Of a DNA stretch of 64,000 nt, positions 17,984 through 27,786 are shown piece after piece. Source of the DNA: Crocinitomicaceae bacterium (GTDB lineage Bacteria > Bacteroidota > Bacteroidia > Flavobacteriales_D > Crocinitomicaceae). Each line of letters begins with the position of its first letter. The first letter of the stretch is position 1. The notes below the pieces were generated by a model. The model saw only the letters and a program-made list of their open reading frames with translations. It did not search any database and was not told where the DNA came from. The stretch lies in assembly GCA_024643545.1 (NCBI GenBank), contig JAHEMR010000001.1, positions 56,593 to 120,592 on the forward strand, in the 5' to 3' direction. Both the position numbers and the translations under genes were made by a program.

Positions 17984-19507
17984 ATGCCAATTATTGGAAA
18001 ACTCATCCAAAAAACAACTGCGTTAAGCTTCAAACGAAATGCAAAAAAGGGAATTGATTACCGACATCAGCTAGAGGCATTGCGCAACACAATCGATCGT
18101 GCAAAAAGTACGAAGTTTGGTTTTGTATACTCGTTTCACGCCATTTTAGATAAAACGGATGTTGTTTCACAATACCAGAAAATGGTTCCAATTGTTGACT
18201 ACGATGAATTTTATGAAAAATGGTTAAAAGAGTCCATCGCTGGTGTTAAAGACCATACATGGAAAGGAAGGATAAAATACTATGCTTTATCATCTGGAAC
18301 GACCGGCTCTCCAAGCAAACGAATACCGGTTACTACAGAAATGATTCGCTCATTTCAACGCGTAAGTTTGCGTCAATTTTCCATTTTACATGAGTTAAAT
18401 TTACCCGAAGAATTTTATTCAGCAAGCATTTTAGCTGTTGGAGGATCCACAAAACTGACGAAGAAAAGCACCCATATTGAAGGTGATTTAAGTGGCATTT
18501 TAAAGAAACATACCTCGATCATTGCTGCTCCATTTACAAAACCCTCAAAAAAAATAACCAATTTAAAAAATTGGAAAGAAAAATTGCCCTTAATGATTGA
18601 GCAGGCACCTAATTGGAACATTGGCATTATCGCAGGTATTCCGAGTTGGTGTATTTTGTTAATGGAAGAAATTGTCAAGCATTATCAGTTGAAGTCCATA
18701 CATGACATTTGGCCGAATTTGCATGTGTATGTGCACGGCGGAATTTACATGGAGCCTTACCGTGAACGACTTGAAAAAATTTGTGCGCAAAAAGTAGAGT
18801 TATTGGACACGTATTTAGCAAGTGAGGGGTATTTTGGTTATCAAACAAGTCCTAATCGAAAAGGAATGAAACTGCTCATGAACAATGGGATATTTTTTGA
18901 GTTCGTGCCATTTAATTCAGACTATTTCGATGAAAACGGTGAGTTAATCAATAAAAACAAAGCATACACGATTAGTGAGGTAAGAGAAGGTGTTGACTAC
19001 GCTTTGGTCATTACAACGAATGCTGGATTATGGCGATACCTGATTGGGGATTTGGTTCGCTTTGTGGATTTGGAAGCACATGAAGTGATTATTTCAGGGA
19101 GAATAAAACAATTTTTGAGTTTATGTGGTGAACATTTATCTTTGGATAACATTAATCAAGCACTTATGAAAGTAACTCATTCACAAGGTATAGAAATTTC
19201 GGAGTATACGCTTTTTGCCGTGGAAGATCCTCAGGTTCACCACTGGTTCGTGGGATCCGACACCCCATTTGATTCAGATCAATTGATTGAAGAATTGGAT
19301 AAGGAACTTGGTTTGTTAAATGATGACTACGCCTATGTGCGCAAATATAACTTGGGGAAACCATTACTGACAGCAGTTCCAACTAAAACATTTTATGGGT
19401 TTTTAGAGTCTTTAGGAAAATTAGGTGCACAAAATAAAATGCCACGTGTATTGAATAAAGAACAAGCTAGCAAGTGGATGGAATTTATTAACGCAAGCGA
19501 TTTCTAG
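17984..19507 (+). CDS. GH3 auxin-responsive promoter family protein (acyl-adenylate-forming)
   Basis: A 507-residue cytoplasmic enzyme of the GH3 family, which belongs to the acyl-adenylate-forming (ANL) superfamily and in plants joins amino acids to jasmonate or auxin. The nucleotide-binding motifs are visible: SSGTTGSPSK (about residue 103), LASEGYFGYQ (about 282) and YLIGDLVRF (about 350). Bacterial members, common in Bacteroidota, have unknown substrates. An amide or thioester ligase activity on some carboxylic acid is inference from the family. The 3' end overlaps the convergent PorP/SprF gene by 20 bases. Confidence 0.9.
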   Translation: MPIIGKLIQKTTALSFKRNAKKGIDYRHQLEALRNTIDRAKSTKFGFVYSFHAILDKTDVVSQYQKMVPIVDYDEFYEKWLKESIAGVKDHTWKGRIKYYALSSGTTGSPSKRIPVTTEMIRSFQRVSLRQFSILHELNLPEEFYSASILAVGGSTKLTKKSTHIEGDLSGILKKHTSIIAAPFTKPSKKITNLKNWKEKLPLMIEQAPNWNIGIIAGIPSWCILLMEEIVKHYQLKSIHDIWPNLHVYVHGGIYMEPYRERLEKICAQKVELLDTYLASEGYFGYQTSPNRKGMKLLMNNGIFFEFVPFNSDYFDENGELINKNKAYTISEVREGVDYALVITTNAGLWRYLIGDLVRFVDLEAHEVIISGRIKQFLSLCGEHLSLDNINQALMKVTHSQGIEISEYTLFAVEDPQVHHWFVGSDTPFDSDQLIEELDKELGLLNDDYAYVRKYNLGKPLLTAVPTKTFYGFLESLGKLGAQNKMPRVLNKEQASKWMEFINASDF

Positions 19508-20516
19508 AAAACAAGGAGTTTTTTGTGAAGGTGTAGGCAAAATTTACTTCTATGGAATGGCGGTAAGCACTTGAAATACGTCCCATATCGTAATCATAAG
19601 ATAAGCCTAATTCAACTGGACCGAAATTAAAGGAAAAATAAGGTGCAATTGTTCCCATTGATCTAAAATAAAATCCTGACACAAATGATTGCGAAGTAAC
19701 AAGACTTGTAATTTCAGAATTGCCTCTTAAGTTTGATCGGTAAAATAATCCAAGAATCGTTTCCTTATGTGGACCTTGCATGATTTGGGTTACACTTAGC
19801 GCTATGCTTGATTTGTCATCAAAAGCATACCTCATCTGTGTATTAAAGCAGTACTTTCTAAAAAGTCGATCCGTTGTAAGGCTATTGTAATTTAATTTCG
19901 GACTGTTTGCATGTGCAATAGAAAAACCTCCTAAAAATGAAAAATCACCAGCTCCGAGATTCGGTTTGTTTCCTGGAATGTAACGGTAGTTCATTCCAAG
20001 TCCGGCATCTAAATAGGAGAACGAGGTGAAATCATTCGCTTCACCAGAATAAACGTTTGGATCTAATGAACTTCCATTCCATTGAGAGTAATACAAAAGG
20101 CGAGAGAAATCGGCACTACGATTGCAAAACGCTGTTTGAATTCCTGCAGATAACCAGTGTCCTTTGGCCAAAGGAAGATGTCCGCTAACGGAGGTGCCAA
20201 ATGATTTTTGAGACATTTTTGAATCTCCTCCTACATCATTGCTAAAGAATACACCAATACCCGCATATGCTTTCGTGCTTTTTTTGGTTTTACCAACACA
20301 GAATTCTCCCATACCATAACTCGTCATAAACTGTGTGCCGGCACCAAGCCATTGATTTCGATTTTGCAAGGTGATTTTCTCGTATCCTTGGTGCATAGAT
20401 GTAGCAGAAGGATTCCAGATGGGCATTGTTTTATCGATTTGCGTCAAGTGGTAGTCTTGCGCAGAAGCGAACATCGTTAAACCAAGAAAAACAGCGATAA
20501 ATGCAAAGTATTTCAT
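19488..20516 (-). CDS. PorP/SprF family type IX secretion-associated outer-membrane protein
   Basis: A 342-residue outer-membrane beta-barrel protein with a signal peptide (residues 1-19). Family signs are the start of the mature part (DYHLTQIDKTMPIWNPSA), where PorP/SprF proteins have a conserved NPA-type motif, and the series of amphipathic strands ending in aromatic residues. SprF is needed for surface delivery of the adhesin SprB in Flavobacterium. Homologues usually sit beside genes for large type B cargo. Here the gene directly follows, by six bases, the CotH/TSP3 protein, which has such a sorting domain, so the two form a likely cargo-partner pair. It may be a specific anchor rather than the core PorP. 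Confidence 0.88.
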   Translation of the reverse strand: MKYFAFIAVFLGLTMFASAQDYHLTQIDKTMPIWNPSATSMHQGYEKITLQNRNQWLGAGTQFMTSYGMGEFCVGKTKKSTKAYAGIGVFFSNDVGGDSKMSQKSFGTSVSGHLPLAKGHWLSAGIQTAFCNRSADFSRLLYYSQWNGSSLDPNVYSGEANDFTSFSYLDAGLGMNYRYIPGNKPNLGAGDFSFLGGFSIAHANSPKLNYNSLTTDRLFRKYCFNTQMRYAFDDKSSIALSVTQIMQGPHKETILGLFYRSNLRGNSEITSLVTSQSFVSGFYFRSMGTIAPYFSFNFGPVELGLSYDYDMGRISSAYRHSIEVNFAYTFTKNSLFSRNRLR

Positions 20517-20522
20517 GATAGA

Positions 20523-23500
20523 TTAACGAATTAGGGTGATATTTCCGGTCATTTTTTTTGTTGTGCCACCAATGTAGGTTACATCTACGATATACGCATA
20601 AACCCCCGTATTCAATAATTTTCCTTTGTATGTCCCATCCCATTTAAATGTTTTGCTGGTCGATTCAAACAGTAGATTTCCCCAACGATCAAAGACTTTA
20701 AATCCAATGGATTCAATGTTTTTCCCAACAATGATTTGATAAACATCATTATCTGGATTTCCGACATTATTTGGCGAAAATGCTGTTGGAATGTAGATTC
20801 CATCTGCACATTCAGGAGAGCTTGCATTTGGATCGCACGGATTTAACGGGTCAGATCCTTGTGCAACTTCAAGTGCATCGTTGTATCCATCGCCATCCGT
20901 ATCTGGGTTATTTGGATTTGTTCCAATAACGCCTTCTTGTGCGTCCGTTAATCCATCAAAATCGGTATCGATTTGACAACCGGGTAACGTATCATCTGGA
21001 TCACATGGGTTAAGTGGATCAGATCCGTTCGTAACTTCCGTTCCATCATTTACTCCATCCCCGTCTGTATCTGGATTCGTTGGATTCGTTCCTGCCAATC
21101 CTTCTTGGGTATTTGTTAATCCATCTCCATCCTGATCACACGGACCAGCATTTGGATTCGGAATACATGGATTCAGGTTGTCCGGATCTAGTTCGTTCAT
21201 CACACCATCTCCATCTGTATCAATTATACTTGATTCCAATGCATCAATGATTCCGTCTCCATCTGTATCGAGTGGTGTTGCGGGATTTGGACCAAGTTCA
21301 GCACAATCATTTTCGCCATCTCCATCTGTATCGACAACATTTGGATCTGTTCCGGCAGCAATTTCAACCGTATTCAAACAACCGTCTCCATCTAAATCTG
21401 GAATATCCGGAACGAAAACTGCAACGATGGTTTCAGGACCATTTATATTGATAAAATTAGAGTCCTCGGTATTTGCAAGTCCCATAGGTCCAGTTGTATA
21501 GGTCCAGTGATCAAATACATAACCGGGATTTGCTTTAGCTTTCACATTGGTTTGAATACCACCAAAATACGTTGTTGACCAAGAATAATTTGGAGGATAA
21601 ATTGAATTGACCTTGATTATTCCCGCGTTAGTAGGAGAAACATCAAACGTAACAGGATAAGGACCAGTTAATTGATAACAATCGATCAATCCTTGTGTAA
21701 GGGCTGTACAACGGGTATTAATAAAGTTATGTAACGCAGTAACATTTGCCGTGTAGGTGGCCATTGTTCCACCCCACTTGGCAATTTGACCCGGCATTTC
21801 TGGAGCTATTTCTGCCAACATGGAATCGAGTAAAGGAATCATGAAGGAGCAGGACAATTTAGTATTCAATAAATCGATGTAACGTGCAATATAGTATTGT
21901 TCGACGACTGGGTTTTCATTGATTAGTTTTTGTAAAATCGAGGTATGACCTTGTCCACCAGGATTTGGTAAATTTTCAACATTACAAGGGTCAGCATTCG
22001 GTTGCGTACTTGGTACTCCTGTGTAGTTAATATAATGTCCAAAAGTAGCATCAAGATCCCAAAGTGCGTATCCCCACTTTCTGTGTTCACCTGTTGTATC
22101 CAATCCACGCCACCATGCAGTATTCCAGTTCAGCCAATCCGTTGTTACTGTTACAGAATTGAGTACAAAATAATCTACAAGTGATTTCCAGTTAAATAAA
22201 CTATCCACATAGTTAAAATTGGCAGCTACGCCCATGTTGTTTGTTGCAACATAATTTTTCAAACTATTCCATGCAGGTAAGGCATTTGGAGTTCCGTATT
22301 CTTCCCATGTTCCACCCCATGTTTTCAAATATTGTAAATCATATTTGTATTGACCGTAGTAATAATCGGTGTAATCATGGTCGTCTGCTTTTTCACGGAT
22401 TTCATACACCCCCCAATATGCACCATTGATGTACAAAACACATGGTCTCCAAGTGCGTTCATCCAGTTTTAAATCGGCACGAATAGAAAGGGTATGAACA
22501 TAAGCATCTCTAATGTGCGCACCTCCCGTTGAAAATGGGTAATTATCATTCGCAGCAGGTTTTAAAATTAAGCGTTGAAAACTTCCACGAGTGGACTCAG
22601 GAAATATGGTGTCAGAAATATTATTGTTGTACCCGTATTGATCCCTCATCACAAAGTCAAAACCACGTTGTTGGTATGCCCAAGAATCATTTCCGTGTTT
22701 ATTGAAATCCCCTTCTCCCTCATCCATAAACAATTGGTTGTCTTCGAACAACTCAAGCGAACCTATTCTGTCGGGTGGATTTTGATTTCCTTGAGCGACT
22801 AGGCTATAGACTCCTTGACTACAGATGGACACAACAGGAATTGTGTGTGAAACATTGATAAAATAAGTGTTTGTTGTGTTGAAGGATGTTAATCCTGATC
22901 CAAAAGCAGCAGCTCTTAGAACTTTCGTTGTGGAGATTGTTATCGGTCCGGCATAAACGGTTGAAGTAGCTACAGGGTCTGAACCATCGAGGGTATATCG
23001 AATGGTAGCAGTAGGATCCGCACAGGTAATGGAAACTGTTTGCGCACTTGGATAGAATCCAGCCTGTAGACTCAAAACGGGTGTTGGAAGGTAAAAATTC
23101 TGAGCACCTGTATTGTTTGAATTCGGAGTTGGAGTAGTAAACAATTTAAAATCGACAGCAGCATTCGTTGAACGTCCCACTGAATGATTTGCCTTCGTCA
23201 TATGGACGATTTTAAAGGAATCGACCACGTTACCGAAGGTATTTGAAAGGATAATCCAATCACCGTCCGTTTGGGAAAGTGTAAAGTTTGGATGGTATTC
23301 GTTGCCATTCACAGTATTTCGGTTGGAACAGAACACCATCTTAAATCCATTTGCCGCAATTGATCCACTAGGAATCATCCACTTGGTTAAATTGGATGCT
23401 TTGTCTGATAAGTACCATCCTGTTAGATCAATTGGAGCCGCCGTAACATTGAGTAATTCTATCCAGTCCTCCTTTTGTCCGTAAGCGTCTGACGGGCCTG

Positions 23501-23594
23501 TAATGTTGGAACAAGAATATTCATTTATAACGACTTGACTAGATGCAATTTGATGAAATACAAGAAGAATCAAACTAAGTAGTAGTTGTTTCAT
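20523..23594 (-). CDS. CotH kinase-family surface protein with lamin-tail, TSP3 repeats and T9SS type B domain
   Basis: A 1023-residue exported protein. In order: signal peptide (1-19), lamin-tail domain (about 20-150, with INEYSCSN and EDWIELLN), a chitobiase/hexosaminidase C-terminal-like module (about 170-245, YTLDGSDP), and a CotH kinase domain (about 250-620). An InlB-type beta repeat (about 650-715), calcium-binding thrombospondin type 3 repeats (about 725-925, many DTDGDG motifs) and a type B sorting domain (about 930-1023) follow. The CotH part keeps [14 protein letters not shown] and WDLDATFG, matching motifs needed by the atypical CotH kinases, so protein phosphorylation outside the cell is possible. 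Such proteins are common in Bacteroidota, with unknown substrates. It is followed by its probable PorP/SprF partner. Confidence 0.9.
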   Translation of the reverse strand: MKQLLLSLILLVFHQIASSQVVINEYSCSNITGPSDAYGQKEDWIELLNVTAAPIDLTGWYLSDKASNLTKWMIPSGSIAANGFKMVFCSNRNTVNGNEYHPNFTLSQTDGDWIILSNTFGNVVDSFKIVHMTKANHSVGRSTNAAVDFKLFTTPTPNSNNTGAQNFYLPTPVLSLQAGFYPSAQTVSITCADPTATIRYTLDGSDPVATSTVYAGPITISTTKVLRAAAFGSGLTSFNTTNTYFINVSHTIPVVSICSQGVYSLVAQGNQNPPDRIGSLELFEDNQLFMDEGEGDFNKHGNDSWAYQQRGFDFVMRDQYGYNNNISDTIFPESTRGSFQRLILKPAANDNYPFSTGGAHIRDAYVHTLSIRADLKLDERTWRPCVLYINGAYWGVYEIREKADDHDYTDYYYGQYKYDLQYLKTWGGTWEEYGTPNALPAWNSLKNYVATNNMGVAANFNYVDSLFNWKSLVDYFVLNSVTVTTDWLNWNTAWWRGLDTTGEHRKWGYALWDLDATFGHYINYTGVPSTQPNADPCNVENLPNPGGQGHTSILQKLINENPVVEQYYIARYIDLLNTKLSCSFMIPLLDSMLAEIAPEMPGQIAKWGGTMATYTANVTALHNFINTRCTALTQGLIDCYQLTGPYPVTFDVSPTNAGIIKVNSIYPPNYSWSTTYFGGIQTNVKAKANPGYVFDHWTYTTGPMGLANTEDSNFININGPETIVAVFVPDIPDLDGDGCLNTVEIAAGTDPNVVDTDGDGENDCAELGPNPATPLDTDGDGIIDALESSIIDTDGDGVMNELDPDNLNPCIPNPNAGPCDQDGDGLTNTQEGLAGTNPTNPDTDGDGVNDGTEVTNGSDPLNPCDPDDTLPGCQIDTDFDGLTDAQEGVIGTNPNNPDTDGDGYNDALEVAQGSDPLNPCDPNASSPECADGIYIPTAFSPNNVGNPDNDVYQIIVGKNIESIGFKVFDRWGNLLFESTSKTFKWDGTYKGKLLNTGVYAYIVDVTYIGGTTKKMTGNITLIR

Positions 23595-23614
23595 AGTTTT
23601 GGGTTAAGAGCGAC

Positions 23615-23645
23615 TAAAATTAGCGAAAAGACGAACAATTTCCAA
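23615..23645 (-). promoter_or_regulatory. Candidate promoter of the CotH-PorP/SprF pair
   Basis: On the minus strand TTG (23645-23643) is followed after 20 bases by TAATTTTA, one base short of TAnnTTTG. It ends 20 bases before the ATG at 23594. Both elements are close to the Bacteroidetes consensus. Confidence 0.42.
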
Positions 23646-23715
23646 TGATGCAAACGACTTATATTAAAACAAGTTGTTTTTTTTGTTAAAATTGCATGAA
23701 CTAAAATTTCTCAAG

Positions 23716-24114
23716 ATGAAAAACGGACTTCTTCTTTTCCTATCTATTCTCGTTTTAAGCATTTCTAATTCTTGTAAAAAAGTAGAAGGTACTGGTGGTG
23801 GAGCAACGATAACTGGGTTTATTAATGAACAAAAATACAATGCGTTGGGTAATATCATTGCAGAATATCCGGCAGCAGATAAAAATGTTTATTTAATTTA
23901 TGGAACGTCTGATCAATTTTATGATGACAACGTAAAAACAAGTTATGATGGATCCTTTGTTTTTAAGTACTTGCAAAAGGGTACCTATACAGTTTTCGTA
24001 TACGAGGATGATGCGAATCAACCAAGCGGCAAGAACGTTGTCAAACAGACATTTGAAATCACAGAGAAAGGGCAAGTTAAAGATTTAGGGATTATTAACA
24101 CCCGTAAAATCTGA
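23716..24114 (+). CDS. Small secreted lipoprotein, carboxypeptidase-regulatory-like fold
   Basis: A 132-residue lipoprotein with a signal peptide ending at SISNSC (Cys20), followed by KKVEG. The mature part alternates short strands and has G-x-F-V-F-K-Y-L-x-K-G-T-Y-T-V, the pattern of small CarboxypepD_reg-like or SdrD B-like beta domains. A binding or structural role is possible, but none can be named. The ATG at 23716 is chosen because the earlier in-frame start at 23674 would put 14 residues before the signal. Its TGA overlaps the ATG of the DUF2490 gene (TGATG), so the two are coupled. Confidence 0.8.
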   Translation: MKNGLLLFLSILVLSISNSCKKVEGTGGGATITGFINEQKYNALGNIIAEYPAADKNVYLIYGTSDQFYDDNVKTSYDGSFVFKYLQKGTYTVFVYEDDANQPSGKNVVKQTFEITEKGQVKDLGIINTRKI

Positions 24115-24827
24115 TGAAATCATTTTTTCTTCTTTTAATCCTGAGTATAAATTTCACTCTTCTTTACAGTCAATCTACTGTTTTTCAGGTTTGGAACGAG
24201 CTTGGTGTTAGTGGAAAATTGAAAAACGACTTTTCCTACGGAGTGGATTTAACATCCCGAATCGGTGGTGACGGACTGAATACCATTTTCCCACAATTAT
24301 CATTAAAGTACAAAGTAAACAAGTATGTTCGTGTTTCAGTTGACTACCGTTTAATTGGTAAAAAAGAACTTAACGGAAACTATTTATCAAGTCATCGGAT
24401 CAATGGAAACCTACAGCTTTCTTATGGCTTCAAACGTCATTCATTTGGATTTAGAACCCGCTTCCAATATTCCTTCCGCAATTTAGGAGGTCCATATGAG
24501 TCAGAATTCGATCAAGCTCTTCGTTTAAAACCGAGCTACTCCTATGATTTCAAAAATAGTGTTTTCACGCCAAATTTAAGTTGTGAATTTTTCTATAATC
24601 CGGCAACAGGAGAGAAAGGAAAACAATTAACGAGAATTAGGTATTATGCTGGTATTGAAATGGAATTAAATGGCCCTCACAGCCTAGAGTTGGGTTATTA
24701 TTACGATCAAAAAATTCAAGTGGCTAATCCAGTTAACCGTAGCATAATGAATCTTTCCTATTCCTATGTAATTGGTCAAACAAAAAAGAAAGAGCCTAAC
24801 AAAACGAGAGGCATACGTTTTCTATAA
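24114..24827 (+). CDS. DUF2490 domain outer-membrane protein
   Basis: A 237-residue exported protein (signal peptide 1-19, cleaved near LYSQS) made of alternating amphipathic strands, as in a small outer-membrane beta barrel. The layout, from the opening FQVWNELGVSGKLKND through the YRLIG and SFGFRTRFQYS segments to the final SLELGYYYDQK strand, matches DUF2490, a common Bacteroidota family of unknown function. It is translationally coupled to the lipoprotein gene before it, so the two products may act together in the outer membrane. It ends three bases from the convergent cyclase gene. Confidence 0.85.
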   Translation: MKSFFLLLILSINFTLLYSQSTVFQVWNELGVSGKLKNDFSYGVDLTSRIGGDGLNTIFPQLSLKYKVNKYVRVSVDYRLIGKKELNGNYLSSHRINGNLQLSYGFKRHSFGFRTRFQYSFRNLGGPYESEFDQALRLKPSYSYDFKNSVFTPNLSCEFFYNPATGEKGKQLTRIRYYAGIEMELNGPHSLELGYYYDQKIQVANPVNRSIMNLSYSYVIGQTKKKEPNKTRGIRFL

Positions 24828-24830
24828 ACT

Positions 24831-26417
24831 TTATGAAACCTCTTCATATTGATCCGCTGCCAGGCGATCAATCACAATTTGTAAATTCATATTTTTCTTT
24901 TCCTGACGCATTTGGATTGCTGTTTGTGTAAAATATTGGTGTTGATTTAAGAACTTTACTTGAATTTCATCCCATTGTTTACGCGATTGGATTTTACCCA
25001 TCTCTGTTAATTCTTGTCTAAGACGGTCAGCTATATTCTCAAAATCATCTGTTCCGAGGTAGTCTAAATCCGCATCACAAATAATTTCTTGCAATTTATT
25101 AATTGGCTTGTGGGGAAATTTTGTTACGTGAATAAGTTCAACTATTGTTTTCACGTGTTGTTCCGTGTAACCGTATTTCGGAAGTAATTCGGTTGCCATT
25201 CGCGCTCCAATTTCTTCATTATTATCGTAACGTTCGATAAATCCAGCATCATGTAAAATGGCTGCCGTTTTCAACAAAAAAAGTCCTTCATCCGTCACAC
25301 CTTCAAGCAAAGCAATTCGCTCTACAGACTTAACAACATCTTTGGTATGTTTCAGTGAGTGATAGTATAATTTATCAGAAAGGTTTTTTTCCATGAAAGA
25401 AAGAACATTATGTTCCGTTTTGTAGTATTTAATGGAACTATAATGGTGTAATTTCTTGATTTCCTCAAAACGAGAATTAGGCACAAGTCCTTCCCCATTC
25501 ACAGAAAGTTCAGGTTTGATTCGATTCACTACATACGTGTCAACTTTCGCACGTGATTTTGTTAAGGCTTTTCCTTTATATTCACATTCAAAATATGGCT
25601 CAATTAATTGAAAAGTATTGCCCGTAATCGTCACTTTCCCAGGTTCACCTAACATCTCCATCCGTTGGGCGAGATTTACTGTTGAGCCCCAAATGTCGTA
25701 TGCCAATCGAATGTTTCCAATTATTCCTGCGATAACTGGTCCAGTATTGATGCCCAATCGTATCTCCCAAAAATCTTCATGATCGGCGATGGCTTCATAC
25801 TTCAATTTATCCATAAAAGCTTGAATCTGAAGGGCTGCAGTACAAGCATCGATTGGATTGGTTGAGTTTTCAATTGGGACACCTCCGGCACACATGTACG
25901 CATCTCCAATTGTTTTAATTTTCTCCAAGTTATTCGCTTGAATGATTTCGTCAAATTTTTGAAAAAGAATATCCAACTTGGAAACAATTCTACTTGGCTG
26001 CATGGTGTCGGAAATCCGCGTGAATCCAACCACGTCGGTAAACATGACAGATACCTGTTGGAATCCTTGAGCTTTTACTTTACCTGAACGTTTTAATTCA
26101 ATCACAACCTCGGAGGGCAGGGTATTATTCAGCCATTGTTCCGTTCGGTCTTTTTCTGTTTGAAGTAGCGCTTGCTGCTGAAGTACTTTGTTTTTTTCTT
26201 CTTCGATGAGCCTATTTTGCTCCTCGATTTTTGTTTTTTGGAGTCGAATTTCGCGTGTTCTTTCGGCAATTTTAACTTCTAATCGAACTTGGTTTCTTCG
26301 TGAACGTTCGATTCTACTACGGATGAAAATAAAAACGGCAAAAAATAGTATGATGCTCGTTAACACCCAGAACCACCAGGACTGCCAAAAATGTATTTCT
26401 CTTGTTAACTCTATCAT
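24831..26417 (-). CDS. Class III adenylate cyclase fused to an HD-domain phosphohydrolase
   Basis: A 528-residue protein: one transmembrane helix (about 12-33), a coiled coil (35-95), a class III nucleotide cyclase domain (115-300) and an HD domain (350-455). All cyclase catalytic positions are present: metal-binding Asp128 (FTDVVGF) and Asp172 (GDAYM), Lys168 and Asp241 (the pair favouring ATP), and Asn248 and Arg252 (VNLAQR). So it probably makes cAMP. The HD part has His353, His389-Asp390, His430 and Asp448/450, so it may hydrolyse a phosphodiester or nucleotide. The N-terminal FWQSWWFW resembles the end of Y_Y_Y-type sensor domains, but no sensor precedes it. The frame runs 35 codons further up, through the terminator of the upstream gene. 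The ATG at 26417, behind its own promoter box, is the real start. Confidence 0.88.
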   Translation of the reverse strand: MIELTREIHFWQSWWFWVLTSIILFFAVFIFIRSRIERSRRNQVRLEVKIAERTREIRLQKTKIEEQNRLIEEEKNKVLQQQALLQTEKDRTEQWLNNTLPSEVVIELKRSGKVKAQGFQQVSVMFTDVVGFTRISDTMQPSRIVSKLDILFQKFDEIIQANNLEKIKTIGDAYMCAGGVPIENSTNPIDACTAALQIQAFMDKLKYEAIADHEDFWEIRLGINTGPVIAGIIGNIRLAYDIWGSTVNLAQRMEMLGEPGKVTITGNTFQLIEPYFECEYKGKALTKSRAKVDTYVVNRIKPELSVNGEGLVPNSRFEEIKKLHHYSSIKYYKTEHNVLSFMEKNLSDKLYYHSLKHTKDVVKSVERIALLEGVTDEGLFLLKTAAILHDAGFIERYDNNEEIGARMATELLPKYGYTEQHVKTIVELIHVTKFPHKPINKLQEIICDADLDYLGTDDFENIADRLRQELTEMGKIQSRKQWDEIQVKFLNQHQYFTQTAIQMRQEKKNMNLQIVIDRLAADQYEEVS

Positions 26418-26452
26418 TGAAATTTGTCTGCTAAATCCCTTATTTTTAACTA

Positions 26453-26460
26453 CAAATTTA
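26453..26460 (-). promoter_or_regulatory. Candidate -7 box for the cyclase gene (TAAATTTG)
   Basis: TAAATTTG on the minus strand matches TAnnTTTG exactly and ends 35 bases before the ATG at 26417. It lies after the upstream gene's terminator. The nearest TTG is at 23-base spacing (26486-26484), longer than usual. Confidence 0.42.
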
Positions 26461-26500
26461 CGAAATACAAAAGCGAATAGCGCCAAATATGGCACAAAAA

Positions 26501-26518
26501 AAGGGGCCGAAGCCCCTT
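26501..26518 (-). terminator. Rho-independent terminator with TTCG loop
   Basis: On the minus strand a seven-base-pair GC-rich stem (26518-26512 with 26507-26501) closes a TTCG loop, followed by a T run (to about 26495). It begins four bases after the stop codon of the CsgG-like/barrel gene and separates that gene from the cyclase gene. Confidence 0.9.
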
Positions 26519-26521
26519 CCA

Positions 26522-27691
26522 TTAATAGTATCCCTTTTTCGGTGTCTGTTTATTGATTGGTTGTTTGCTTTTTTGAACATTGAAACCAACATTTATTCCG
26601 GTATATCCTCCACCTTTTTGTGACGTATAGAAGAGGTTGACAGGAACATTTAATGATCCAGCGCGGAAGGTACGGCCAAAAGCAATGACAAAACTTGTAC
26701 TTAACTTAGCGGATCCTCTCATGTCTAAATTCTCTTCAAACATGTAGTTTTGGTTTAATTGAGCCCCAGTATTCAGCGCATATTGATTCCAATCACTTCT
26801 AGAAAAATAAGCGTCTTTTTTGCCATATGTTCCTTCTGAATCAAAGAATCCTTCTGATGTATGTTTGATGCTCAATCTTGGTCCAAAGGCAAACTCCCAA
26901 CCATTTTTACCAAAACGAAATCCATTCATCAAGGTAAAAGATGGGAGAAATCTTCCTTGTTCTAGTCCAGAAACATTCACAATTCCTTCTACAAGTGCAG
27001 AGAAATTCTCCGTCCCAACATATTGTCCTTCAAACTGGTATCCAATCATCGAAACAAACGGTGCGATATCAAGTCCACCTTGGGAAGTTGGTCGTGTCGC
27101 AAATTCCTCCAAAGATCCAACTAAAGCTGCACCACCAATACGGGGTCCAGAGTTGTTTATTTTTCCAATATTATTTGAAGTAATCACTTCATTTTTGAAT
27201 GCCAAGCGATCAGCGGTTACTTTATCGACTGTAAACCCATGGATTTCAAACAATAGAATTTCGATCATTCGTTGGATCTCTGTTTCTTGGTTATCAAATT
27301 CCTTAACGGCAGATTTGAAAAGCATTTGATTTTTAATATCAACAATTTTAATTGTCACGGCAATTTTATTCCCGAGTCCATCAATGCTTCCACACATCAC
27401 ATAATCTACATTAAGCTCTGTTCCTAATTTGATTAAGCAATTTTGACCGTAGCAATTCGTTCTAAATTCTTCTTTGGCTTTTAATACATCCGCCATGTCA
27501 TATTCATCATAGACTTTGTACTTGTTCAACTTGATGGTTTCCAAACGCATCATTTTTGCGGCAGATTCAGGCTTAAGTGTTAATCCATTGACATTTGGAT
27601 TCGCAATAGCGATCGTAGGCATTTTTTCTGTTTGAGCTTGACTCATTATTCCAATCAGGCAAGTCGTCAATAGTAAAAGTGTTTTTTTCAT
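26522..27691 (-). CDS. Exported protein: CsgG/TolB-like N-terminal domain plus beta-barrel-like C-terminus
   Basis: A 389-residue protein with a signal peptide (1-19). Residues about 25-155 resemble the small alpha/beta domain of the CsgG/TolB-N type: TIAIANPNVNGL at the first strand, the NCYGQNCLIKLGTELNVDYVMCGSI segment and IVDIKNQMLFKSAV. From about 195 on, alternating strands with many aromatics suggest an outer-membrane barrel. The end is basic and Gln/Lys-rich. The two cysteines in CYGQNC could form a disulphide. I know of no characterised protein with this arrangement. It is transcribed alone and closed by a terminator. Confidence 0.75.
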   Translation of the reverse strand: MKKTLLLLTTCLIGIMSQAQTEKMPTIAIANPNVNGLTLKPESAAKMMRLETIKLNKYKVYDEYDMADVLKAKEEFRTNCYGQNCLIKLGTELNVDYVMCGSIDGLGNKIAVTIKIVDIKNQMLFKSAVKEFDNQETEIQRMIEILLFEIHGFTVDKVTADRLAFKNEVITSNNIGKINNSGPRIGGAALVGSLEEFATRPTSQGGLDIAPFVSMIGYQFEGQYVGTENFSALVEGIVNVSGLEQGRFLPSFTLMNGFRFGKNGWEFAFGPRLSIKHTSEGFFDSEGTYGKKDAYFSRSDWNQYALNTGAQLNQNYMFEENLDMRGSAKLSTSFVIAFGRTFRAGSLNVPVNLFYTSQKGGGYTGINVGFNVQKSKQPINKQTPKKGYY

Positions 27692-27786
27692 CTCGTTTAA
27701 ATTTATACTGCAAATATTTCTGCATTTTTCACGAAAATGAAAACTGAATCAAGCAATAAGGGAATAGTTATTTGCGATTTTCGCAA

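Noticed and set aside
26418..26522. N-terminal extension of the cyclase by 35 residues
   Set aside because: These codons run through the upstream gene's terminator hairpin and over the cyclase promoter box. The ATG at 26417 follows naturally.
26820..27329. Plus-strand open frame of 169 codons
   Set aside because: It lies wholly inside the CsgG-like/barrel gene, whose signal peptide and terminator support the minus strand. Composition is not protein-like.
27772..27786. Six-base-pair hairpin after the HTH regulator gene
   Set aside because: The stem is short and no T run follows on the minus strand, so a terminator call is not supported.
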